Shown here: one piece after another, positions 17,592-25,876 of the stretch
Layout of the letters: the number at the start of each line of letters is the position of its first letter
How positions within the stretch are numbered: the first letter of the stretch is position 1
Origin: Planctomycetota bacterium
GTDB taxonomy: Bacteria; Planctomycetota; Phycisphaerae; UBA1845; UTPLA1
Length of the DNA: 46,567 bases
Direction of reading: 5' to 3'
Assembly: GCA_003576905.1 (NCBI GenBank)
Contig: QEVG01000036.1
Location: 1 to 46,567 of the forward strand
The notes under the pieces: generated by a model
Told to the model about the DNA's origin: nothing
The model's input: the letters and a program-made list of their open reading frames with translations, nothing else
Databases searched by the model: none
Program-made: the position numbers and the translations under genes

Positions 17592-18905
17592 ATGCTGGAG
17601 AGAAGAGAGTTTCTGCATCGAGCGGGACTGGTCATCGGAGCGGCCGCCGCGTCGACCCTGCTGCCGGGGGCCGAGGCTGAGCCGGATCAGCCCGCGCCGG
17701 CGCCGCTGGAATCCCACGATTGGCGAAGCGTTCGGGCACAGTTTCCATTGGCGAGCGACAAGATTCACCTCGCGTCCTTTTTTCTGGTATCGCACCCCCG
17801 GCCGGTGGCGGAGGCGATCGAGCGCTACCGACGCGCGCTGGATCTGGATCCCATCGGATACGTCCACGAGCACAATGGTCCGGCCTCCGAGCGCGTGCGC
17901 ATCGCGGCGGCGAAATACATGGGAGCACAGGCGGACCTGATAGCCCTGACCGAGAGCACGACCATGGGTCTGGGCCTGGTGTACGGCGGGCTGGATCTCA
18001 AACCCGGGCAGGAAATCGTCTCCACGGTCCACGACCATTATTCGACGCAGATGTCGCTGCAACACCGCGCCGAACGGACGGGCGCGAAGGCGCGAGAAAT
18101 ATCCCTTTATGACGATTCCGCCGCGGTTTCGGTCGACGGGATTGTCGAACAAATGCGAAAGGCGATTTCCGATCGTACGCGGGTCCTTGCGGTCACGTGG
18201 GTTCACTCCTCCACGGGCGTCAAGCTGCCTGTCGCGGAAATGTCCCGGGCGCTCGATGAGATTAATCGCCGTCGGGCGGAGTCGGAGCGGGTCCTTTTCT
18301 GTGTGGATGGAGTGCATGGCTTCGGTGTTGAAGATATGACCGTAGCCGACCTGGGGTGCGATTTCCTGATTGCCGGTACGCACAAGTGGCTCTTCGGACC
18401 GCGGGGAACGGGTCTCATCTGGGGCCGCCGGGACGCATGGCGCGCCGTGCATCCGGTGATTCCCAGCTTCGGATTGAATTATGACGTCTGGTTGGGGACG
18501 GCCGATCGAAGCGATGTTCCCACCGGGGACCTGATGTCGCCGGGGGGTTTTCATTCGTTCGAGCACCGATGGGCGACAACGGAGGCATTCCAGTTTCACA
18601 TGCGGATCGGCAAGGATCGCGTCGCAAAGCGCATTCACGAGCTTAACACGATGGCGAAGACGGAGCTGGCGCGCATGAAACACGTCAAGCTGCGCACGCC
18701 CATGAGCCCGGAACTCTCATCGGGCATTATTTGCTTCGAGGTGGACGGAATGCGTCCCGATGACGTCGTCGCGCGGCTAGCGCGGCGAGGGATTATTGCC
18801 AGCACGAGTCCTTATCGCGTTTCCTGCGCGCGGATCGCGCCGAGCCTGGTCAACGACGAGAACGAGATTGAACGGACGATCGCTGAAATCAAGGCGATGG
18901 CATAA
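17592..18905 (+). CDS. Tat-exported class V aminotransferase-like PLP enzyme
   Basis: A 437-residue fold-type I PLP enzyme of the aminotransferase class V group (cysteine desulfurase / isopenicillin-N epimerase relatives). The PLP lysine is K265 in AGTHKWLFGP, the pyridine-binding aspartate is D239, and the ring-stacking histidine may be H242 in DGVHGF. The N-terminus MLERREFLHRAG with a hydrophobic run and GAEAE is a twin-arginine signal, so the enzyme probably folds with PLP in the cytoplasm and is then exported. The start chosen has GGAG 7 bases upstream; a longer frame from 17409 overlaps the kinase gene and lacks support. It lies about 90 bases after the kinase gene and may share its transcript. 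The substrate cannot be told from sequence. Confidence 0.9.
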   Translation: MLERREFLHRAGLVIGAAAASTLLPGAEAEPDQPAPAPLESHDWRSVRAQFPLASDKIHLASFFLVSHPRPVAEAIERYRRALDLDPIGYVHEHNGPASERVRIAAAKYMGAQADLIALTESTTMGLGLVYGGLDLKPGQEIVSTVHDHYSTQMSLQHRAERTGAKAREISLYDDSAAVSVDGIVEQMRKAISDRTRVLAVTWVHSSTGVKLPVAEMSRALDEINRRRAESERVLFCVDGVHGFGVEDMTVADLGCDFLIAGTHKWLFGPRGTGLIWGRRDAWRAVHPVIPSFGLNYDVWLGTADRSDVPTGDLMSPGGFHSFEHRWATTEAFQFHMRIGKDRVAKRIHELNTMAKTELARMKHVKLRTPMSPELSSGIICFEVDGMRPDDVVARLARRGIIASTSPYRVSCARIAPSLVNDENEIERTIAEIKAMA

Positions 18906-18973
18906 CCCGACTGCGGCGGCATAGCCATTCGACGTGCGATGGGTCCGATCGAACGAGATTCGCGAACAGCGCC

Positions 18974-21061
18974 CTAAAGACAAGGACCGCCCGCCAGCAA
19001 TTCCGCGACAAAGAGCGGGATGTCCGCCAGGTCAACCACTTCGTCCACGTTCATGTCGGCGCAGGCGCAGTGATCGCCGGTCATCGACGAAAGCAGGATG
19101 CACCGCGTGAACGCGGCGACGTCGAGAGCGTCTCGAAATCCGTCGCCGTTCACGTCCCCCGGACAGGTACACTTGCATTTGCCCAGCGAGCCGGCATCGA
19201 AAATGGCGGCGACCTCTCCCGGCGCCAGGGCGCGGTCAAAAAGCTCAACCTCGTCAATACAACCCTCAAAATTGCTCCCGGCGCCGACGGTCAGGTGCCC
19301 GATCCGGAGGAAGTTCGTGTTTGCATAGGAGAGCGGCCGGCAGGATGGATCAAATGTGCCGATGGCGACCCCATCGACATAAAACGTTCCGCCGCCGGGG
19401 ACGCGGGCGACCGTGATCGCGACGTGGTGCCACTGGCCGTCGGCCACGAAACCGGCAGGCCCGGACACATAATTCGTGCAGGCGGCCGCCGCGCCGCAAC
19501 TGCATGAGTTGGACCCGTCGCCGTCGGCAAGCTGGCAACCGAGCTGGCCGCTCGAAAGGAACATCGCATAACCGATCACGCCGACCGGGCTCGTGGGGCT
19601 GGCTCGCTTGTCGACGATGACGCGCACGCCGGTTGCGTTCGTCGTGCGGACCCACGCATCGATGGAAAAGTCGGTCATGTCGAAGTCAATCTCCGGCGCG
19701 TGCGGCACATGTACGTATTGCGCGGAGCCGTTGAAGCACAGGGAATTCTGCACTTGCTCGCCGATGTTGCGGGTCGGAAGGCCGACGTTTGACCCGTCGT
19801 TTCCGCTGATCAACTCTTCGCTGGTCGATCCGGTGTGCTCGTCAAAGGGCCACCATGCGACCATGTTCGCGGGCGGGTCGACGCAGGTCGGCTCGACGGC
19901 CGTAACGAACACATCGTTTCCGTCGCCGCCCACATAGGTGATCTGCCACAACTGCCCCGCGTTGAGAAACGTCGCTCCCTCCGGCAATCCGGCGAATGTG
20001 CCGACGACAGGATCGGCGCCGTCGTTGTTAATCACCTCGAATGTGTTGCCGACGGCGGGCGCATAGTTGATCTTAAGATCAAGGATGCCGTCGTTGATGG
20101 TGACTGCGCCGAAAACGACCAGTCGATCCTGCGTGGTGAGAAACGGGAGATTTGCGTCCAGTTCGTACACGGCCGCCGCGTTCTGCGTGAAATTCCCCCG
20201 GACGACTGTCATTTGCGTAAATGTGTCGCCCGGCGCGATTGTTCCGCCGTTAATGGTTAGATGAAAATTTGTTGTCACGCTGCCGAACTCATCGACGTCG
20301 AGCCTGCCGCCGTCCATTGAGAAGTTACCGAGAGTCGTGGAGTTGCGCAGAATCCTCGTGGCCGTAAGCGTTCCGCCGTTTAGCTGATAGGACCCCGAGC
20401 CGCCATGACCGGCCATCAGCACGGTACTCGCATTGACTGCGGTAGGAGCGTTCTGTGTGAAACTGCCGGACCCCTGGTATCCGACGTAGAGTGTTGAGCT
20501 GATATTCACCTCGCCGCCGTTTGACACCCAGGTCCCCGATGCATTCGTGCCCTCGCCGATCGTGAGGACGGCTGTATCGACTACTCCGCCATTGTGGGTC
20601 ACGGCGGCGTCACCCAGGTTGCCCAGGCCAATGCTGCCCGCCACGTCAATGTGGCCGTCATCCAGGGTCATCGAGCCGAAGCTGAGCAGGTTGTTTGTCC
20701 CGAAGCGAAGGTGCATCGTGGCAATGGTCGACGCGTTGTCTACGTTCAGGTGGCCCGTGCCATGGTCGCCCACGTGAATGACCAGCGACGTGGACAGTTC
20801 GCCGCCTATGACATCGAGGAACCCGGTTGATCCCGGGACAGACGCGAGGTAGACAGTCTGCAGAAGCGGAGTTGTTCCTGAAATGATCTGGGCGGTGCCG
20901 CCGTTGTTTATGAACCCGCTTTCTCCCGCGGCAGGGACGCCCGTGTTCCAGTTTGAGGCCACAAACCAGTCGCCGGCTCCGGGGTTCGTCCACTGGCGTA
21001 CCTGCCCAGGAGCGCCGGATGCAGCTGAGAGAAAGACAACCAACGCCGCCTTGAAGTTCAT
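18974..21061 (-). CDS. Secreted LamG-domain protein with C-terminal dockerin-like repeats
   Basis: A 695-residue protein with signal peptide MNFKAALVVFLSAASGAPGQ. Residues about 20-390 are Gly/Asn/Thr-rich beta repeats (GSGSFTQNAPT, GGSGSYQLNGGT) like those associated with autotransporters. A LamG/concanavalin-like domain follows at about 405-625 (VAWWPFDEH, FSIDAWVRT, WHHVAITV, IDEVELFDRAL). The C-terminus holds two dockerin type I-like calcium loops (CPGDVNGDGFRDALD and ADMNVDEVVDLADI). The start is the internal ATG at 21059-21061, because upstream residues are basic and unlike a signal peptide. LamG domains often bind glycans. No cohesin gene is present, so the dockerin probably serves another attachment role, as is usual in planctomycetes. 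Confidence 0.9.
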   Translation of the reverse strand: MNFKAALVVFLSAASGAPGQVRQWTNPGAGDWFVASNWNTGVPAAGESGFINNGGTAQIISGTTPLLQTVYLASVPGSTGFLDVIGGELSTSLVIHVGDHGTGHLNVDNASTIATMHLRFGTNNLLSFGSMTLDDGHIDVAGSIGLGNLGDAAVTHNGGVVDTAVLTIGEGTNASGTWVSNGGEVNISSTLYVGYQGSGSFTQNAPTAVNASTVLMAGHGGSGSYQLNGGTLTATRILRNSTTLGNFSMDGGRLDVDEFGSVTTNFHLTINGGTIAPGDTFTQMTVVRGNFTQNAAAVYELDANLPFLTTQDRLVVFGAVTINDGILDLKINYAPAVGNTFEVINNDGADPVVGTFAGLPEGATFLNAGQLWQITYVGGDGNDVFVTAVEPTCVDPPANMVAWWPFDEHTGSTSEELISGNDGSNVGLPTRNIGEQVQNSLCFNGSAQYVHVPHAPEIDFDMTDFSIDAWVRTTNATGVRVIVDKRASPTSPVGVIGYAMFLSSGQLGCQLADGDGSNSCSCGAAAACTNYVSGPAGFVADGQWHHVAITVARVPGGGTFYVDGVAIGTFDPSCRPLSYANTNFLRIGHLTVGAGSNFEGCIDEVELFDRALAPGEVAAIFDAGSLGKCKCTCPGDVNGDGFRDALDVAAFTRCILLSSMTGDHCACADMNVDEVVDLADIPLFVAELLAGGPCL

Positions 21062-21319
21062 TTTTGCACCCGCCACACCCGGGCCGCGGCTACGATCGCA
21101 CTTTCTCCGGCCCGATCGTTCGATCGGCAAGCGCGACCCAGCTCCCGGCTCGGATTCCTGATTACCTCTCTCCCGTCACGAGGACCGGAACCTCAGCGCC
21201 TATTGTACAGAAACGATTGGATTCATGCGCAGCCTGACCACGCCTCCACGGAGTGCGCCGGGCGGCAAACGGTCCTTTTCCGGCGTGGTCTCCTGAAACT
21301 CGCTGCAAACCGGGCTGCC

Positions 21320-22210
21320 CTATTGGGCCCATGCCGGTGGGACCACCGGGCGGCACCGTAGAGCGGTCGGTTCCGGGGCCGGTTCGGTCGGTGCTCCCGT
21401 AATCGGGCGGGAATCACCCAACCCCTGAATGACATCCACGATACGCTGGCAGAATAGAGGGGCGATCCTCTTGGCGAAGTCCTCACCGGGATGCGAATCG
21501 CCCGCCGCGTGGGCGTCCTTCAGATACAGGCCGCCGTCGGTTTCAAGGGTCCGGAAGTCCCAAAGAAAGATGTTGTCGCCCCTCTCGTCCCACGAGTTCA
21601 CGACCCAGTCGAAGAATGCCTTGGCGCGCCGGGCGGTGTCCGCGTCGGTCTCTGATTTCACGAGGGCCGGCCCGGTCCACAGGATGAACTTCGTATGTGG
21701 AAACTCGCGCAGCTTCTTCTTGAGCGCGGCATACTGAAGCTTGTAGTTTTCGATTCGCTTCTCTTCGCCGCTTACACTTGGTTTACCCGTGTCCTCCTCA
21801 ATAGCCGAAACCGGGAAGCAGTGTTTGAAGACGATGACATCGTGCCTTGGCGTGAGAATTTCGAGCGTGGGCTCATCCTTGAACGCCTTCTTGCCCGCAT
21901 GCTTCACCCAGATGTTCCAATAGTCGAAGGGGTAGTTGTTCCACCCGTACGGGGATTCCTTTGGGAACGCCTGCTCGCTGAGGGAATAAGCGGTTTTGTG
22001 CGATTCGTTGAATTTCTCGAACCAAGCCTCAACGCCCCCGTTCCAGACGGCCTCACCGGTGCTGTGATGGAGGAAGAGGATTCTCGCCTTTGTCGGGATT
22101 GCCGCGGATTCGCCCGGCTTCTCGGGAGGTCCTCCCGTCGCGCTCGTTACGCCGCCGATACAGAAGACGAGCAGCCCGATCAGCGCCCATTTGATGATCG
22201 CGATCTTCAT
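21320..22210 (-). CDS. Secreted SGNH-hydrolase-like protein
   Basis: A 296-residue exported protein with signal peptide MKIAIIKWALIGLLVFCIGG. The start ATG has GGAG 8 bases upstream. The first conserved strand is ILFLHHSTGEAVWNGGVE and a late motif is DSHPGEDFAKRIAP, which places an Asp/His pair as in the last block of SGNH/GDSL hydrolases. The usual GDS serine block is replaced by HHSTG, so the assignment to the SGNH superfamily is tentative. The strand FKHCFPVSA and the stretch FILWTGPALV match the central sheet expected. The C-terminus is Pro-rich and low in complexity. It lies 258 bases upstream of the LamG-dockerin gene on the same strand. The substrate is unknown. Confidence 0.8.
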   Translation of the reverse strand: MKIAIIKWALIGLLVFCIGGVTSATGGPPEKPGESAAIPTKARILFLHHSTGEAVWNGGVEAWFEKFNESHKTAYSLSEQAFPKESPYGWNNYPFDYWNIWVKHAGKKAFKDEPTLEILTPRHDVIVFKHCFPVSAIEEDTGKPSVSGEEKRIENYKLQYAALKKKLREFPHTKFILWTGPALVKSETDADTARRAKAFFDWVVNSWDERGDNIFLWDFRTLETDGGLYLKDAHAAGDSHPGEDFAKRIAPLFCQRIVDVIQGLGDSRPITGAPTEPAPEPTALRCRPVVPPAWAQ

Positions 22211-22527
22211 GATGACGTCTCCTTCCATTGTGGATGTGCAGTCGGACATGTGGCGGCCGAAGAACTTTGGCCGCCGGAGGATTTATAGCCGCCGAATTGC
22301 GGCCGGCATTCTGGTGATCGCGTTTTCCTAGATTGTGGACTCGATGCGAAAGGAATTTCGGTTTGGAAGGACCTCCCGGCGCTCCGAGCGGGGTCCTATT
22401 CTCCGGCAGGTCCTGTCCTGGGCTCCTTGGAATCTTATCGTGATGTCCTTCGTCCGAGTTTTCCAGGCCTCAATGCCCCTGTTCTCATGAGGGCAGCCTT
22501 GTGCCCGCGATCTCGCGATAGAACATG
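22211..22527. other. 317-base intergenic stretch with leader hairpin
   Basis: No gene is visible. On the minus strand, an inverted repeat of GGCGGCC (22252-22258) and GGCCGCC (22269-22275) sits about 40 bases before the ATG of the SGNH-like gene, in its likely leader. Another small inverted repeat, GGGCA/TGCCC, lies near 22492-22520 just past the amidase stop. Neither is followed by a clear T-run. Confidence 0.5.
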
Positions 22528-23529
22528 CTAGCGGGAGCCCGGAAGCACGCGGGCCCAGTCAAAGGCCGGGCCGGGATCGACTTTGCTTTCGGTAATGTGG
22601 TAGTGGCCGACGATACCGCTGAACCGGGCAAGTTCGTCGGGCGTCAGAGCGTCCGCGCGGATTTCCCCGGTCGGGCGTCTTGGAGCGTCAGGCCGAATGC
22701 GCGGCAGGACGCGCGTCAAAGCGGCAACAAGCTTGGTCAATGAATCGTATTGGGCATCCGTCAGATCGTATTGCCAGAGATCCCGGTTGTGGATGCGGCC
22801 GCGCACCGCCTCATTCTGCGCGGGATAGGCGACGAACTCCGGCGTCCGAATGCCCGTTCTGCCGTCGGTGAGCGGCGGCTCGAAGAACACGCGCCCCTGC
22901 GCGTTTCGAGAATACCACGCATCGAGCTTTGCTCGATCCTCGTACGCCCCCATGTTTGCAATCTCGATGCCGATACTCCGATCATTTGCCGGTCCGGCGT
23001 GCCAGGCGCGTTCCTTGAGGTCCAACGTCTGGTAGATCGTGCCGTCGACATCGAGCAGGAAGTGGACGCTCAATCCCCGAACGTCGTGCAGAACCTTGAA
23101 GCATCTTCGCGATGTGCCGCATGCGTCGTAGTGCAAAACAAACAGGTCGACGTGCTTCCGGAGCATCTCAAGCTCCCAGCCGTTCTCTCGAACCGCCGCG
23201 GTATCATCCGGGGGCATGTGGCGACGGAAACTCCCGTATCGCGCGGGAGAATCTGCGTGGACCGCATCGGCGGGGAGCGCACGGTCCGGCGTGAAACGGC
23301 ACTCCACCCGATAGGCGTCGTACCCGCACGGATCGAGCCACAGAACGACCGGCGCGCCGGTATGAAAGAACCGCCCGCAGGCGACGATCTCTTCGCCATG
23401 CCGTTCATGGGGCGTGCCCGGGCGGGGACCGACACAGCCGGCGGCGATGAGGCAGCCCCAAAACGGGAGCGCTGCGACGGCACGTATGCCGCGTATGGGG
23501 TGTGTCCATCGGCATGCCTGTATCACCAT
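22528..23529 (-). CDS. Lipoprotein N-acetylmuramoyl-L-alanine amidase (Amidase_2)
   Basis: A 333-residue amidase_2/AmpD-like zinc amidase, which cuts the bond between N-acetylmuramic acid and the first L-alanine of the peptidoglycan peptide. The domain shows FVLHYDACG (first zinc His), VHFLLDVDGTIYQ, ERAWHAG, SIGIEIAN, and GHYHITESKVDPGPAFDW (late zinc ligand and the K/DPG active-site block). The N-terminus has a hydrophobic segment ending in lipobox AAGC, so it is probably anchored in a membrane facing the periplasm. The start ATG at 23527-23529 has GGGAG 6 bases upstream; the longer frame to 23859 overlaps nagB and is rejected. An insertion of about 100 residues separates the lipobox from the first zinc His. 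It diverges from nagB-lmbE. Confidence 0.92.
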   Translation of the reverse strand: MVIQACRWTHPIRGIRAVAALPFWGCLIAAGCVGPRPGTPHERHGEEIVACGRFFHTGAPVVLWLDPCGYDAYRVECRFTPDRALPADAVHADSPARYGSFRRHMPPDDTAAVRENGWELEMLRKHVDLFVLHYDACGTSRRCFKVLHDVRGLSVHFLLDVDGTIYQTLDLKERAWHAGPANDRSIGIEIANMGAYEDRAKLDAWYSRNAQGRVFFEPPLTDGRTGIRTPEFVAYPAQNEAVRGRIHNRDLWQYDLTDAQYDSLTKLVAALTRVLPRIRPDAPRRPTGEIRADALTPDELARFSGIVGHYHITESKVDPGPAFDWARVLPGSR

Positions 23530-23695
23530 ATCAGCTCCCTCCCCCTTCCGCGCCCGGGGCTCGAACGATCCCGGGTCGACCACCGATAAAGCCGCGGACG
23601 ATATTTCTAATGCGCCCTCGCCGAATGTTAATCCGATGTCCGGATTTGGACACGGGTGTGACCGCGCGGCGAGCGGCTTGTTACAGGGTTTTCTC

Positions 23696-25645
23696 ATGAT
23701 CGAATCGACTCTGCGGTTTTCCGCCAGGCCGGACCAGCCGCCTGCCAAGGACCGGCGCTGCGAAGTATCTGTATTCGAATCGAGCGTGACTGCCAGTGCC
23801 GCCGTGGCGCGCGAAATCTCTGAACTGATCCGCGAGCGAGCGCGCGAGAACCGGCGCATTGTCCTTGGGCTTGCGACGGGTTCGACGCCGCAGGACTTCT
23901 ATGACGAGCTGGTGCGCATGCACCGCCGGGAGGGCCTTTCATTCAAGAACGTCGTCACGTTCAATCTCGACGAATACTGGCCCATGAACCCGGACGCGCT
24001 GCAGAGTTATCACCGGTTCATGGCGGAGTCACTTTTCGATCACGTCGACATTCCGCGGGACCACGTGAATATCCCGGACGGGCGTCTTCCGCAGGAGAAG
24101 ATCGCGGAATATTGTGAAAGTTACGAGCGCAGGATCCGAGAACTTGGCGGTATTGACTTTCAGATTCTTGGCATCGGCCGGACGGGGCATATCGGCTTCA
24201 ACGAGCCCGGTTCTCCGCGAAACAGCCGAACGCGCCTGATTACGCTGGACCGCGTGACGCGCCTCGACGCCGCGAGCGATTTCTTCGGCGAGCGGAATGT
24301 GCCGCGCCGGGCCATCACGATGGGCGTCGGCACGATTCTCGAAGCCCGCCGGATCGTGCTCATGGCGTTCGGCGAGGGAAAGGCCCCGATCCTTCGCCGC
24401 GCCGTCGAAGGCGAGGTTACTCCGGCCGTCGCCGCGAGCTTTTTACAGGAGCATCCGCACGTGTCGGTCGTGCTCGATCGCGCGGCTGCGAGTGAATTGA
24501 CCCCAGTAAAGACGCCGTGGCTTCTCGGCCCGATTGACCGCTACGGCAGAACATGGGATGAGCGGACGACGCGCCGCGCCGTCATCTGGCTGGCTCACCA
24601 GCTGAACAAACCCATCCTCAAGCTCGTTGAAGAGGACTACAACGAAAACGGCCTTCAGGAACTGCTTTCGGCCCGCGGCGCGGCCTATGACGTGAACATC
24701 GAAGTGTTCAAAAGGATTCAGCAGACCATTACGGGATGGCCCGGCGGAAAGCCCGAGGGAAACGGAAAGGGTCCCGGCTCGGAGCCTTATCCCAAGCGCG
24801 TGATCGTCTTCAGTCCGCATCCGGACGACGATGTGATCTCAATGGGTGGGACCCTCATTCGGCTCTGCGAGCAGGGCCACGATGTGCACGTCGCGTATCA
24901 GACTTCGGGGAACATCGCCGTCTGGGACGACGAGGCGATGCGGTACGCCGACTTTGTGTCCGAATTCTGCGAGGAGTTCTCGCTCGGGTCCGATGGGCAG
25001 GTCGCCGGCATACGGGAGAAAATCGCAAGGTTCATCGGCAGCAAGAAGCCGGGAGACATCGATAACATCGAGTTGCAGCGCATCAAGGCCCTGATTCGCC
25101 GAACCGAAGCCGCGGCCGGCGCCCGGTTTGCCGGGGTCCGGCAGGACCGGATTCATTTCCTCAACATGCCTTTCTATGAAACCGGCCGTGTACGCAAGGA
25201 TCGGCTGTCCGACGCGGACATCCGACTCGTCATTGAACTTCTCGAAAAGGTGCGGCCGCATCAGATCTACGCGGCCGGCGACCTGTCGGACCCGCACGGG
25301 ACACATCGCGTGTGCCTTTCCGCGATCAACCAGGCAATCGAGCGCCTCGCGCCGCAGGACTGGATGGCCTCCTGCGCCGTCTGGTATTACCGCGGTGCGT
25401 GGCAGGAGTGGGAGCCGCACGAAATCGACATGGCCGTGCCGCTCAGTCCGGAGGAGGTCGACTTGAAGCGGCTGGCCATCTTTCGGCATCAATCTCAGAA
25501 GGACAAGGCGCTGTTCCCTGGTCCATCGGATCCGCGCGAGTTCTGGCAGCGCGCCGAGGATCGCAATCGCCATACGGCGGAGCTCTACGACAAGCTGGGT
25601 CTGCCCGAGTACCAGGCGATTGAAGCATTCGTTCGACGGGGCTGA
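23696..25645 (+). CDS. nagB: NagB-like deaminase fused to LmbE/PIG-L deacetylase
   Basis: A 649-residue fusion. Residues 1-275 resemble glucosamine-6-phosphate deaminase, which converts glucosamine-6-phosphate to fructose-6-phosphate and ammonia: D92 in LDEY, H165 and E170 in GHIGFNEPG. The position of the E. coli NagB active-site Asp141 is T163 here (GIGRTGH instead of GNDGH). Residues about 365-620 are a LmbE/PIG-L zinc deacetylase: PHPDDD with H375, D377 and D378, and a second metal site DPHGTH with H534 and H537. A linker joins them. The same fusion is known from Bacteroidetes and planctomycetes, where the two activities are thought to handle amino sugars in sequence. ATG 23696 has AGGG 7 bases upstream. 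The protein has no signal peptide and is cytoplasmic. Confidence 0.9.
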   Translation: MIESTLRFSARPDQPPAKDRRCEVSVFESSVTASAAVAREISELIRERARENRRIVLGLATGSTPQDFYDELVRMHRREGLSFKNVVTFNLDEYWPMNPDALQSYHRFMAESLFDHVDIPRDHVNIPDGRLPQEKIAEYCESYERRIRELGGIDFQILGIGRTGHIGFNEPGSPRNSRTRLITLDRVTRLDAASDFFGERNVPRRAITMGVGTILEARRIVLMAFGEGKAPILRRAVEGEVTPAVAASFLQEHPHVSVVLDRAAASELTPVKTPWLLGPIDRYGRTWDERTTRRAVIWLAHQLNKPILKLVEEDYNENGLQELLSARGAAYDVNIEVFKRIQQTITGWPGGKPEGNGKGPGSEPYPKRVIVFSPHPDDDVISMGGTLIRLCEQGHDVHVAYQTSGNIAVWDDEAMRYADFVSEFCEEFSLGSDGQVAGIREKIARFIGSKKPGDIDNIELQRIKALIRRTEAAAGARFAGVRQDRIHFLNMPFYETGRVRKDRLSDADIRLVIELLEKVRPHQIYAAGDLSDPHGTHRVCLSAINQAIERLAPQDWMASCAVWYYRGAWQEWEPHEIDMAVPLSPEEVDLKRLAIFRHQSQKDKALFPGPSDPREFWQRAEDRNRHTAELYDKLGLPEYQAIEAFVRRG

Positions 25646-25876
25646 CACGCGCATCCACGCGGCCGGGGCCTTTCGTCTCAATTGACATTCAGAAAGAACG
25701 GGTTCGAACTTCAGCCCGCCGGGCCGCACCCGAAACGCATCGGACCGAAGTCGCTCGGCGATGTGCTTGGCGCGGCGGCCGGTCTCTGCAAAGATAGCGG
25801 GTTCCCCGGTGGCGTCGCTTCGTCGGCGGGGATGCGTCGAATCTAAGTCTAGAAGCCCCAAGAGGCTGCAATCTGA

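Noticed and set aside
23530-23859. Longer N-terminus of the amidase
   Set aside because: The extra 110 residues overlap nagB and do not resemble a signal; the ATG at 23529 has a good ribosome site and a lipobox.
25646-25876. Cobalamin riboswitch before the B12-MeaB gene
   Set aside because: No conserved B12-box GCCACTG or matching structure is present. The TTGACA at 25682 has no -10 at the right distance.
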